64,000 nucleotides of DNA, from NCBI RefSeq assembly GCF_030035675.1, contig NC_084489.1:79350270-79414269 (forward strand). The letters are read 5' to 3'. Of this stretch, positions 1-10,352 are shown in pieces (position 1 is the first letter of the stretch; each line of letters starts with the position of its first letter). Both the position numbers and the translations under genes were made by a program. Below the pieces are notes generated by a model that had not been told where the DNA came from, ran no database searches, and saw only the letters and a program-made list of their open reading frames with translations. Source of the stretch: Rhineura floridana. Taxonomy: Eukaryota; Chordata; Lepidosauria; Squamata; Rhineuridae.

Positions 1-1565
1 TTTTGTTGTCTTGAGACTTTGATAGGTCTACCTCTGATGGAGGTGCAGTTGCAGACTCAGTAGTCTCATCCATTTTTGGTTCACAACTGGGAGTGCTTTG
101 AAGATCTGTTCCTTCGGTAGACAGCTAAATCATCAGTCTGAACCAAATACGATCTTGGAGTCATGTTCTGTCCAGTCACTCTTGCTGGTTTCCACACTCC
201 ATCTTGCCAAACATTAACAGAATCACCAACCTGCAAAGGCGGTAAAGGCTTTGAACCTTTGTCAAAGTAAAGCTTCTGTTTTTCTTGTCTTCTCTTCAGA
301 TGTGTCTGTATGTCACCTTTTACCTTCTGAGGTAGTAACAATGGTGCTGAGGGAGGCAACCTGGTTCTTAAATGTCTCCCCATTAAAAGTTGTGCAGGCG
401 AGGCTGTATCTACTGTAGGCGTATTTCTGTAATCCAATAAACTAAGATAAGGATCTGTGTTATTCAGACTAGATTTCTTAAGAATCTTCTCTACTGTTTG
501 GATCGCTCTTTCTGCCATTCCATTTGATTGAGGAAATAGTGGACTGGATGTTGTGTGAACAAAGTCCCAATCTTTGGCAAATATTTTAAAGTCTCTAGAG
601 CAAAACTGAGGGCCATTATCACTGACAACCTCTTCAGGTATACCATGTCTTGCAAATATAGATTTGCAGTGTAAAATTACTGATCTACTTGTAGTGTCTT
701 CAAACAAACATATTTCCACATATTTTGAATAATAATCAACCAAAAGTAGATAGTCCTTTCTTTGAAATTCAAACAAGTCCATTCCTAGCTTCTGCCAAGG
801 TCTTCTTGGAATTTCATGAGGTAACATTGGTTCTTTTTGGTTTTTATTTCTGAAGGTGTGACATGTGGTACATGACAGTACCAATTCTTCAATTTGGGCA
901 CACATACCTGGCCAATATACAGCTTCTCGTGCCCGCTTTTTACATAATTCAACATCCAGATGACTCTCATGTATAATATTCAATATCTCTTTCCTCAAAA
1001 CTTGTGGTACTACGATTCTGTCACTTTTAAAAATGAGTCCATCATGAACACTTAATTCCTCTCTGTAATTCCAAGAAACACGTATACACTCTGGAACTTC
1101 TACTCTTCTATCTGGCCACTCCTGCAAAATGGCATTTTTCAGGATTTGCAAAATGCTATCATTTTCAGTAGCCACCTGAAATTATTTCACTTTTGATTCG
1201 GAGATTGGTAAATAAGAGAACATGAGGTTAACAGCAACCTCGGCTTCTTCAGAACTTATTCCTTCACCCTGTTCAAGATATGCCCTGGACAGGGTATCAG
1301 CAATGATTAATTCTTTGCCTGGTCTATAGTGCACTTGTAATTGATATTTCTGCAGTGTTAACTGCCATCTTTGGATTCTTGGAGGTGCAGTATGCAAAGG
1401 TTTTCTGAAAATTGCCTCAATGGTTTGTGGTCTGTTTCCACAGTCACTTTTTTGCCATAGGTTTTAGTCCTTCTTTGGTTAAGATGTGTCTTAGATATTT
1501 TATTTCAGTCATGGCAAATTTGCATTTCACTTTGTTCAGTTTCAGATTCCTCTCTCGGCACCTGT
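1..1565 (-). mobile_element. Fossil Ty3/Gypsy LTR retrotransposon, 3' part of pol
   Basis: The minus strand encodes the end of a pol polyprotein. A 364-residue stretch (81-1175) is an integrase with an H-H-C-C zinc finger (ESH, SCTTCH) and a D,D35E core (MDLF, SDNGPQF, NGMAERA). Next to it, at 1182-1397, is the end of an RNase H domain (YRPGKELIIADTLSRA), and at about 1400-1565 there are reverse transcriptase remnants (LNKVKCKF). The order RT-RNaseH-IN is that of Ty3/Gypsy. The integrase wording resembles the mag-like branch, but that is from memory and tentative. The element is broken, with several breaks; it runs off the left edge, and no LTR of its own can be seen here. It abuts the 3' end of a LINE at about 1570. 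Confidence 0.85.
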
Positions 1566-1569
1566 GTAT

Positions 1570-3728
1570 CAGTATCAATATTTAGTTACAGTCATAGACC
1601 CATATTAAAAAAAAAAAGTACATACAATAATAACATGAACAAAGATTAAGTACATAAAAGAGAAATGCGTATCTGTTGAGCCGCATAAACAAACTTGGCA
1701 ACTTGGAAAGTGATTTCTTTAACAGAGCCGGAAACCAAATAGACAATAGTGGCTTCAGGCGATTTATGTGCGACTTTTAACAGTATATCATTAAGATACT
1801 TAAAACGAATCTGAGAATACAAGGGGCATGAGAAAAGGCTGTGATACAGAGTTTCAATATCAGCACCGCATGGACAGACACGTTGCTCATAGGGGACCTG
1901 TGATGTTCCTGTATTAGTGTATATATGGTAAGTGCTGTTTGAATAGAAGATACATGGTAAGTGGAATGAAAGAGGAGGGGGGAGTAAATGGGCAGTAGAA
2001 TGCTGGATGATTGGTTGAGTGTTTGGATGGCTGGAGAGTATAAATGGAAGGATGACAGTTAAATCTGGGTGGACGGTGAGTGTGAAGTGGGTTGTTTTGG
2101 TGGGTTTTTGAGAGGAGATTGGGTGGAGAGTGTGGAGTTCGGATTAATACCAAGACCAGTACCTCAGGAATAGATGTAACCATATGCTTAAGTGCCTTTA
2201 TGAAGAAATCTTGTTATCTTTGTTATTTAATAAATATATTTGGTTTACCAAAGGCCTGATCCTTGGCTGGGGTTTCACAGACCAGAAGGGAGGGTAAGGT
2301 AATGACCAAGGCTGAAGGGAAACTGTAACAAATGGTGGCAGCGGTGAAGGGGAGAATATAACACCACAAGTATTCAGAGCAAACCAGAATTATCAGCATT
2401 GATACAAAGGGAGTGGGACAGCTTGAGCACTCAGTCACAGAGGTAACCTGATAGAGAGACTCAGGCAGAATCTCTGGAAATACTGGTTATAGGACATGAC
2501 TGGTGGTGCTGCCTAGCAGGGGGATCTGTTGAGATCTGTGCTAGAGCGGGGAGAGAAATCATAAAAAAGGACAGTCCAGACTGGTGGAGTCCCTGGTGGT
2601 GCCTAGTGACAGGCAGTAACCACGAGCAGGTAGGAACCTGACAGGGAGAGCCAGGAAAGGGCGTCACAGGACTCCCCTAAACCTCCCTTCCAGGACCGCA
2701 AAATATAAAGAATTAAACCTGGCTTTAGAAAATGCTAAACGGAATTTGGGAATTGTAAGGAAATCTAAATAGGAACTAAACTTTCCAGGAAGGCAGTTTA
2801 ATTTCAAATGCAGTGGGGAGCATGTTTTGGAAGCCAGGGAAATTGTATTCTGATAATCGGTATCTTTAATTCGTGAGCGGATTATGGCTAAGGCATCGCT
2901 TGGAGCTTGAGATAGTAAATATTCCTTAGAGAGACCCATTTGCATTAATTTCATTTCCACTTTGTGGTTCCAATTAGAAGGCCAATTATCATTCCAAAGT
3001 AAAGATAGAAAACCACACGTAGCATTGGTTGATATTTTGACCCAATAATTTACAGTCAACAGCCAGGCCTGGTATTCCATTGAGATAAACCCACATTCTA
3101 GTCTAAGCGCTGCCGAGGGGGCACATCTGGGGACGCCTACCAAGCGTCATAAGAAAGAAGAGAGAACTGCTTCAACTGTAGAGTCCAGATAGTGGATCCA
3201 GATTGGAACTCCATATAGAATTTGGGGAATGATTTTATTTTTAAAAATCTGGATGACCGCAGGAATAAATGGTCCCCCTTTATAGTAAAAATATCGAAGC
3301 AGGCTGTTTAGGGAATTCTTAATTCTCATTATCGTCTTTCTTATATGAAAAGACCATTTCATAGAAGAATGAAAGGTGATACCAAGATATTTATAGTAGG
3401 CAACTTGTTCAATTGGATGTTCATTAACTATCCAAACTGGGGTGTTTATTCGCTTTGAAAACACTAAAATTTTTGTTTTATCAAAATTTATGGTTAGGTG
3501 GTTCTCTGTACAATAGGACATAAACGCCCTTAGCGTACGTTTGAGGCCAGCCTTCGATAATGAGAGAATCACAGCGTCATCAGCATATAATAACAAAGGA
3601 CATCTCTCGTCCGCAATCTTGGGAGTATGGAAATCATGAGATAGGCAACATTCATTCAAGTCATTCAGAAAAAGATTAAAAAGAAGAGGTGCAAGTATAC
3701 ATCCCTGTCTCACCCCTGTGGACATGGG
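1570..3728 (-). mobile_element. LINE 3' half (RT and C-terminal zinc knuckle), unclassified I/Jockey-group-like
   Basis: The minus strand from 3725 reads a reverse transcriptase starting at TGVRQGCILAPLLF, with the catalytic YADD (LLLYADDAVIL), then SLNSLLRYFYYKGG and a long C-terminal part (3143-2664, in another frame, so there is one frameshift near 3145). An LTR at 1899-2668 interrupts it. Past the LTR the frame resumes with a C-x-C-x8-H-x4-C knuckle (VCPCGADIETLYHSLFSC) and ends near 1665, followed by a short 3' tail with a T-run. The 5' end is missing: the copy starts within the RT domain and abuts an L1-like fragment. No apurinic endonuclease domain is present, so the clade cannot be fixed; an Ingi/Vingi-like or I-group LINE is my best guess. 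L2, CR1 and BovB copies in this window look different. Confidence 0.75.
1899..2668 (+). mobile_element. Solo LTR-like element, Gypsy type, inserted in LINE
   Basis: The 770-bp segment starts TGTGATG and ends CGTCACA, and is flanked by near-identical 5-bp target duplications (ggacc at 1894-1898, ggact at 2669-2673). Inside are a TATA-like box (tataaatgg, about 2039), an AATAAA near 2229, and a stretch (tggtggcagcgg, about 2332) resembling a primer-binding site. It interrupts the LINE at 1570-3728, so it is younger than that LINE. A related shorter copy on the opposite strand lies at 7996-8312. No coding capacity is seen; it is a fossil remnant. Confidence 0.75.
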
Positions 3729-3734
3729 TCTGGC

Positions 3735-4205
3735 CTACTAATTTTATACCTTTTGTAATATTTGCAAGTGTTGAAATGAACTCCAAACACTGTTTAGAAG
3801 AAACAAAGTTCACTGAACAGTCTGTTGCAGCATAACCCAAAGCTCTACTTTCGTTTTCCTACTGGTCCCACCCCCAACTGATTCCCCATACAACTGCTTC
3901 TAATTCACTTGAGTTCCTACTCACATTACACCTTTGATGGATTGAGCAGATTTGCCAGTGGCTCCATAGCCAAGGCAAATAGGATCAGGGGAAGCAGGCA
4001 TTCCTGCTCCCTTCTGTAAGGCGTACACATCTCCAAGACTGCCCCATTAACCCTTACACATGCCTGGCTGTCTGCATATCAAGTTTTCAATAACTGTAAA
4101 AATTGCCAGTCTAGTTCCATGGCTTCCAGGACTTTAAATAATAATCCTTATTCCAGTTTCTCAAAGGCCTTGGTTGCATCCAAGGAGACCGTGGCCAATA
4201 GAAGT
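3735..4205 (-). mobile_element. L1-like LINE fragment (RT core)
   Basis: The minus strand gives, over several frames, LLATVSLDATKAFEKLE, then FKVLEAMELDWQFLQLLKT, ACVRVNGAVLEMC and LILFALAMEPLA. These match the order of L1/Tx1 reverse transcriptase motifs (DATKAFD, then the QGCPLSPLLFALA block). Stops and shifts show it is an old, non-coding fragment. It directly abuts the LINE ending at 3728, whose first visible motif is the equivalent QG block, so the junction can be mistaken for one element. Confidence 0.6.
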
Positions 4206-5395
4206 TTTTTGTTTGGCACCATGAAAAACAGAATTTAAGATTTTGTGAATGGGGTCAGCTATTGAGCTATATACTATGAGGCAAGAGTTATAAACAGCAA
4301 AAAAAAGTATGCCTCCCATGTCCTCTGAGAGAAGGGAGTTCCCAGCTGACACAGAGAGTATCCTTCCGCTAAGCCCACCCTTCCCATTTGAAGAGGCCAC
4401 TGCCCCCCAATAACAGAGGAACTTGACCATAAGGCTGCCCCTTATTATCCTAATAAAGGGGCAAAAAACCTTCCTTAGGTCTCCCTGAAGCCTCTCAAGG
4501 TAGTACAGTCTTGTGGCTTCTGGACATGGATTAAAATAAGAGAACACACCCAGTTTGTAAAACAAGTTCACTAAAACAGAATAACATGAGTGAAGAAAAA
4601 GATATGCAATGCAAAAGTTACAGTAATCCAGTATATCTTATTAGAGCAAAATAACAAAATAAAGTGGATTAAAACGCCATCCACTTTCCCTGAACTAAAA
4701 TAGCCCCTCAGCTCACCAGGCTCTTAGTAGAGTAGCAACCCTTACTTGTTGGTTTTTGCCTCTCTCCCAGGCTTACCAGGCTTCTCCTTATCACACTGGG
4801 ATCCACCTTGATCTAACCCACCTCTAAACTGTTCACCTGTAGGCATAATCTCTGTTTATCTGCCAATTACAGGCTCTGCCCAGATTCAGCGAGCAGGAAG
4901 TATTGGTGCCCAGGGTACAGGCAGCAGGAAGTAGTCATGCATTTACTTTTCCCGCCCTCAGACAAGGGAAATGCCATCTCTCAGGTATGCATTGGAGTTA
5001 TGCCTTCTCCTCTGTGGCTCAGGGCAGGTCATTTGAGTAGAGTTAATCCTATAATACCCAAACAGATAGACAAGAAAGATATACATCCCCATACAATACA
5101 CATTAGTCCATATAAATACTTAGTCCATAGTAACAGGCCAGGACAGCAATGTCCAGTTCCTTCATGCTTCTGCTCTCAGAAGTTTAGAAGACACTGCCTT
5201 AAATGATGTGAATTTTGGGGGTGGGGGAAAATGCCTTTCTGACATAGGTTAATTTGGACACAACAGTAAAGCTAGGAAATGAATCCTTTGGTGTGGAAAA
5301 AAATACTGAATATCAAGCACAGAGTGTCTTGGGGCTAATTATGTCAAGTAGCAGTGCTGATAAAGTTTGCAAAATTAAACATGACATAAGATTCC
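4206..5395. other. Unrecognised intergenic stretch
   Basis: No repeat family or gene is recognised. A 136-residue minus-strand open frame (4161-4571) has no recognisable domain and its end overlaps the L1 fragment out of frame, so it is treated as chance. Confidence 0.4.
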
Positions 5396-5610
5396 ATAAC
5401 AAGAATCATAGAATGGTAGAGTTGGAAGGTACCTATAAGGCCATCAAGTCCAACCCCCTGCTCAATGCAGGAATCCAAATCAAAACATTCCCAACAGATG
5501 GCTCTCCAGCTGCCTCTTGAATGCCTCCAGTGTTGGAGAGTCCAATACCTCTCTAGGTAATTGGTTCCATTGTCGTAGAGAAGTTGTTCTCCATATGTCT
5601 TAATCAAGCT
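5396..5610 (-). mobile_element. CR1 LINE 3' end
   Basis: The + strand reads catagaatggtagagttgg followed by the typical CR1 block (ccaaccccctgctcaatgca, gctgcctcttgaatgcctcc). CR1 elements end in an ATTCTATG-type octamer, so the element lies on the minus strand with its 3' end at about 5400. The C-terminal ORF is absent; it is a short 5'-truncated copy. A longer copy of the same family is at 61075-61545. Confidence 0.8.
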
Positions 5611-6140
5611 TGGTTTGACAACTCTGCACGCACATTAATTGTCACAGGAATCATAATCTTGTTCAAAAGACAGTGTTTGTTCAAAGGAATGCATGCTTTT
5701 AATACTCTTATACCAAGGCAGCTTAGGAACACATGTAATTCACGAAACTGTGTTAATTAATGGGAATCAAGAACCATCCCCCCATAATCTCTTACACTTA
5801 ACTTCCTGCACAGTTTCTAGAGAGAAAACCATTCCAGTATTTCCATCTGTTACTTCTCGGCTTGACGAAGGCACACAGGGCAATATATGTTAGCCGAATT
5901 GCTAAGGTACAAATAGTCTCTGATATACTTGGAACCTTTTTAGAAAGAAAGCAATAATATAAAACATGTACAATTTGTCCTTTATAACTGCAATATTCTC
6001 TCTGTTGGAAGCCACCTTTTGTATTGCAAGACTATTTTTCTTGTACAAAAGAAGAAAGCAGCATTAGCAGGAATTATTCATGAGTATTCTTAATCCATTT
6101 TTCCTAGTTCAAAAATGTGGGAGCTGGTATTGCATTCTTA
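5611..6140. other. Unrecognised intergenic stretch
   Basis: AT-rich, with no recognised repeat or gene. About 5810-5960 looks rather non-repetitive and could be unique DNA. Confidence 0.3.
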
Positions 6141-6319
6141 AGAACCATAGGAAGCTGCCTTATACCAAGCTGGATTACTGGCCTGACTAACTCAATATTG
6201 TCTACGCTAGTTGGCTGCAGTTCTCCAGTGTTTCAGATAGGAGTATTTCAACCCGTATACAGAGATGACAAGGATTGAACCTTCTGCACGCAAGACAGAA
6301 TGCCCCACCACTGAACTAA
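6141..6319 (-). mobile_element. tRNA-Ala-like SINE
   Basis: Reverse complement of the family seen best at 39754 and 42301: a tRNA-Ala-like head (degraded A and B boxes at about 6270-6315), a central body and a tail (aggaagctgccttatacc at 6149). This copy is diverged. Confidence 0.7.
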
Positions 6320-6329
6320 GAAAAACACC

Positions 6330-6690
6330 CAAAACAGATCTATAAAAATTTACAACAGACGAAAGCAGCAAAAGCTATAAAAGTACAAGAGACAGAATAA
6401 AACCCGCTCAAGATGGTATTAGAAGACCTGAGGAAGTAAAAAAAAAAAAGCTGCATCTGTTTCCAAAAAAGACAGGTGCCATGTGGGCCTCCCCGGGGAG
6501 AGCATTCCAGATACAGGGTGCCATTACCAGAAAGGACTTCTCTCCCATCTCCAGTTACCTGGATTCAGGAGATGGGATTCTGGAGAAGGGTCTCTGAAGA
6601 TAAAATTGATGTACAGGAAACAAAGTGGTCCTTAAAATGGATCCCAAGCCATGTAATGAAAATGCAGGCACCTACACAAGGGTAATTATT
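6330..6690 (-). mobile_element. L2-like LINE fragment, old
   Basis: The + strand text gtgggcctccccggggagagcattccagata at 6483-6513 is the reverse complement of the L2 segment encoding the conserved WN-type C-terminal motif. It is badly decayed, and its boundaries are uncertain. Confidence 0.45.
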
Positions 6691-6915
6691 TCTATGCCAC
6701 CATTGCATCCTCGATGAACTGCCCTGCAGAGCTGTTTTGGGTGGTGAATGGACTGGTGAGATTCATTCCAGAGACTGGAACAACACAGCACTCAGAGGAG
6801 TGCTGCAATTAATTTGTGAAGCATTTGAAGGACAAAGTCACTTGCATCCGTGCTGATCTTGATGCCACAGTTGTAATAGATCTGGTGAAGGTGTTTAGAG
6901 CACTGCCTCATCATT

Positions 6916-7030
6916 AATTGTGGGGATATCCTTTCGGGCTTCCCATGGGCATCTGGTCAGCCATTGTGAGAACAGGGTGCTAGACAAGATGGGCTATTGG
7001 CCTTATAGAGTAGGCTCTTAACATTCTTTT
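6916..7030 (+). mobile_element. CR1-group LINE 3' end fragment
   Basis: Contains gggcttcccatgggcatctg, gagaacagggtgctagac and cttaacattctt, the terminal block of the CR1-group family that is longer at 35695-36178 and 45640-46085. Confidence 0.65.
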
Positions 7031-7262
7031 GATTAATTTCAGTTGCTGCAACCTGAGGATGTGAACAAGATGGTTGCAAGAGCAAGGCTAGCCTAATGTC
7101 CTCTTGACCCTTCACCTCTTGGTTTATGAGATCTAGGAGGGAGGGACTGACTTGCTTAATGAGTCTAGAGAGTGGTAAATGCCTCTTTGCTGAAAAGAGT
7201 GATGCCTGCCACTTTAAAAGGAGTGGTTCAACTCCTTCTCAAGAGGCCTGCCTTGGACCTTG

Positions 7263-7345
7263 TGGTATTTATTTATTAAATTTATATTCCGCCCTTCCTC
7301 CTGAAGTAGCTCAAGGAGGCAAACAAAACAATTTAACAAAAAAAA
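7263..7345 (-). mobile_element. L2 3' tail
   Basis: ttatttattaaatttatatt ccgcccttcc is the reverse complement of the L2 terminal block (ggaagggcggaatataaat plus an A-rich tail). Confidence 0.6.
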
Positions 7346-7349
7346 AAAT

Positions 7350-7447
7350 CAGGGGTAGCCAACATGGAGCCTTCCAGATGCTGTTAAGACTGCAGCTCCC
7401 ATAAGATGATGTGAGTTGTATAGTCCAGCAATATCTGGTAGGCACTA
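7350..7447. mobile_element. hAT-like palindromic MITE, degraded
   Basis: The left half (caggggtagccaacatgg, cttccagatgctgtt) and right half (gtatagtccagcaatatctg) are diverged inverted halves of the family whose best copy is at 63220-63357. Confidence 0.55.
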
Positions 7448-7544
7448 TCCATGTGTTAGATCATTATCACCAAGTTGCAAGGTGGGAGAGAGGGTGATGT
7501 GTGCGCATCTGTAGACCTTTCTGAATGAAACAGATTATCTAGAC

Positions 7545-7678
7545 CAGGGATCAGCAACCTTATGGCCCTCCAGCTGTTGCTGAACTCCAGATTCCATCAT
7601 CCCTAACCAGCATGGCCAATGGTCAGGAATTATGGGAGATGGAGCAACATCTGGAGGGCTACAGGTTCTCCATTCCTG
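7545..7678. mobile_element. hAT-like palindromic MITE with 8-bp TSD
   Basis: 134-bp element with diverged terminal inverted repeats (cagggatcagcaacc / ttctccattcctg) around a gatgttgctggac / caacatctggagggc core. It is flanked by a perfect 8-bp duplication atctagac (7537-7544 and 7679-7686), the target size typical of hAT transposons. No coding sequence; non-autonomous. Confidence 0.8.
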
Positions 7679-7870
7679 ATCTAGACCCATTTCAGTCTGA
7701 CTCCAGGTCTAGGTATGGCACTGAGACAGCCTTGATCACTTCAGCTGATTACATTCTTTGGGAGAATGTTGCAGTGATTCCACTACTATCTGTGGGACAA
7801 CTACCATGAAGTAGCACTGGGGGTGTGTGTGCCCATAGTAGTTGTGCTGTGGGATTCTACATATTCTGTC

Positions 7871-8612
7871 CCATGAACATGTTCTAGGTTCTGGTTTTGG
7901 TATACAATGCTCTGTGCAGCTTGGGACCAGGATACCTGAAAGACCGTCTTATCCCTTATATACCCAGTTGATCACTGCGCTCTGCAGGTGAGGCATGTGA
8001 TGCCCTTCCCTGGCTCTCCCTGTCAGGCACATAAGCATATGGTTTTACTCAATACTAATCCGAACTCCACCCCCCTCCTTCTCCACTCTCTCCTGGCAAA
8101 CAGCTCTCTAAACCCCCACCAAGCAACCCACTCAGTTCACCTCATCCACCCCCACTCTCACTCTTCCTTTTATACGTTCAGCCATTTTAAACACTCAGCC
8201 AATCATCTCGCATTCTACTGCCCATTCACTCCCCCTCCTCTTTCACTCCACTTACCATGTATCTTCTAAACAACAACACTTACCATATATACATTAATAT
8301 AGGAACATCACAAGGCACTCCTGCAGATACCATCTTATCAGGAGGTCCGTTCCACACAACATAAGAAACAGACCTTTATTTGTGGTCCCCACCCTTTGGA
8401 ATTCCCTCCACTTAAATACTAGGCATCATCTCTTATCTTTTTGGCACCTACTGAAACCTTCCTCTTTAAGTAGAGACCTTATTCCAGTCTGTGCCTGTTT
8501 TGGAATTGCTTTTTAAGATGTTTTAAAATGCTTTTAGTGTTTTTGTTTGCTGCCCTGGACTCCTTCTGAGAGGAAGGATGGGATATAAATTTAATTAATT
8601 AATTAATATGAA
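7871..8612 (+). mobile_element. L2 LINE 3' end, interrupted by an LTR
   Basis: Starts in the C-terminal coding part (tatacaatgctctgtgcagc, cttgggaccaggatacctga = L2 'LGPGYLKDRLIPY'), continues after the LTR at 7996-8312 with cctgcagataccatcttatc and ggaattccctccactt ('WNSLH'), and ends in the L2 terminal block gctgccctggactccttctg with an AT-rich tail. It is 5' truncated. Confidence 0.8.
7996..8312 (-). mobile_element. Solo LTR (short form), inserted in L2
   Basis: 317 bp, begins tgtgatg and ends catcaca, flanked by the perfect 5-bp duplication aggca (7991-7995 and 8313-8317). Its reverse complement matches the LTR at 1899 over most of its length (gaagatacatggtaagtgga, tgggcagtagaatgc, gtggagttcggatta). 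It is a shorter version of that LTR. Since it splits an L2 copy it is younger than it. Confidence 0.85.
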
Positions 8613-9100
8613 ACCACAGGGGATGGTCACTAATATGTGGATGACACTCATCTCTATCTCTCCATACCATCTGGATCAGGAGAGGCTGTATAAGTGCTGA
8701 ACCAGATCCAGGGAGCATTGATGGACTGGATGGCGGCTAATAACTGAAAATGAAGCCTGATAAGATGGAGGCAATGCCGATTGGTGGTTTCCAGATCTGC
8801 GAACCACTGAAGGAAAGGGTGCGTAGTCTGGCGGCCCTCTTGGTAGTTCTGCCAACCTCAGAAGTTCGGAGGATGGTGGCCCAGGAAAGGGTTTTCTCTG
8901 GCAGCCCCTAGCTGTGGAATTCCCTCCCTACAGAGGTGCATCTGGCACCTTCTTTGTACAGTTTTTGGCAAATGCTGAAGAGTTACCTTTTTATCCTGGC
9001 CTTTTGGCACTTGAGATATATTTTCAGGACCTGCCCTATTCTTGTGAATGTAATGTGTTTTAACTGTTTTTAATACTGTATTTTAAATTTCTGTAATCTG
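8613..9100 (+). mobile_element. L2 LINE fragment
   Basis: Contains an RT-end remnant (tatgtggatgacactcatct, cf. Y-V-D-D-T-x-L), then a decayed coding region and the C-terminal block tgtggaattccctccctaca ('WNSLP'), then an AT-rich 3' UTR. Internally deleted relative to the copy at 54590. Confidence 0.7.
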
Positions 9101-9692
9101 TCATTGGGTGTTTAAGTGGCAACGGTGGCAAAGAGTGCCTGCACCCAGCTTCAGCTGCAGCTGGTGGTGTAGAATGTTGCTGGGGCAGTGAGGTGGGATC
9201 ACATATAACCATATTGTGCTGGCTGGTGCTGATGAATGTGGTAATCAAAAACACTGCACTCTGCAGGTGAGGGCCTCCTGCAGATACCATCTTATCAGGA
9301 GGTTCGTTCTGCACAATATAGGAAAGGGACCTTTAGTGTGGCGGCACCTACCCTGTGGAATTCCCTCCCCTTGAATATTAGGCAGGCGCCATCTCTGCTA
9401 TCTTTTTGGCGCCTTTTGAAGACTTTCCTCTTTCAACAAGCCTTTGAAGTTGAGACCTATCCCAGTCTGTGTCTGTGTTAGAATTGCTTATTATTTTTTT
9501 TAATAATGTTTTTAACCCTTTTTTAAAAAATGGTTTTAAAGCTTTCGTTAATGTTTTTAAAGTTGTTTTGTTTTAATGTATTTTAAGGTCTGTTTTTATG
9601 ATGTTTTAAAGTGTTTTTAGCGCTTCTGTTTGCTGCCCTGGGCTGCTGCTGGGAGGAAGGGCGGGATATAAATCAAATAAATAAATAATAAA
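9101..9692 (+). mobile_element. L2 LINE 3' end
   Basis: Contains ctgcagataccatcttatca, the coding end tgtggaattccctccccttg, gactttcctctttcaacaag ('TFLFQQAF'), and the full 3' UTR ending gctgccctgggctgctgctg ggaggaagggcgggatataa with an A-rich tail. Third L2 3' end in the same direction within 1.9 kb. Confidence 0.8.
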
Positions 9693-9722
9693 AATATGGA
9701 GGGCACCAGCTTGGGGAAGGCT
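9693..9722. mobile_element. hAT-like MITE end fragment
   Basis: ggagggcaccagcttgggga aggct is the right terminal part of the palindromic hAT-like family, joined directly to the L2 tail. Confidence 0.5.
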
Positions 9723-10224
9723 ACACAAGGCTGAAAATAGGGGAGAAGGGAACACAATCTTTCTGAATTGTTCTAGAAGGGGAGAGAGGACCATGGACCT
9801 TTTTTGATCACCTTGTTTCCATTGGCTGTGATGAATCTCCTCCAGTGATGGACTGGAGTAAGAATGCAGTGTAGCACAGATCTGGGACTTTTTCCAGAGC
9901 AGGAACAATGACATGATTGCCAGGGCAGATAATTGAACAACTGACAGACACACATACACATACCCCGTCCCCTATAAATGAGGTGATAATGAGGCTTTCA
10001 AGTCTGTTTTGTGACACATTAGCACAGAGGAAGTCAGCAAGGAAAATAATCAAGCAGTGGATGGATATTTCTTCACTTCCATGGGGCTCCTATATTACTC
10101 CTGCAATTCAAATCAAAACACTTCTTTGCAGGATTGTTTGCATTTCTCGTTAAAAGCTATTGGTTTCACTTTAGTCAGCTGAAGGTCAATGTGTTTTACA
10201 AGTTGACCGGAATACCAGTTACTG
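9723..10224. other. Unrecognised, with short CA-rich tract
   Basis: A short acacaca-rich run lies at about 9947-9962. No repeat family or gene recognised. Confidence 0.35.
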
Positions 10225-10352
10225 GGGAACACACAAGGGGAGAGTGTGCTCGTGTCCTGCTTGTGGGTTTCCTATAGGCGTCTGGCTGCCCACTGTAAGA
10301 ACAAGAAGCTGGGCCTTTGGTCTGATCCAGCTGGGGTCTTCTTATGTTCTTA
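10225..10352 (+). mobile_element. CR1-group LINE 3' end
   Basis: gtgctcgtgtcctgcttgtg, ggtctgatccagctggggtc and the terminal ttcttatgttctta octamer-like tail identify the same CR1-group family as 35695-36178. Confidence 0.75.

Noticed and set aside
4161-4571. 136-codon minus-strand open frame
   Set aside because: No domain; its end overlaps L1 coding text in another frame.
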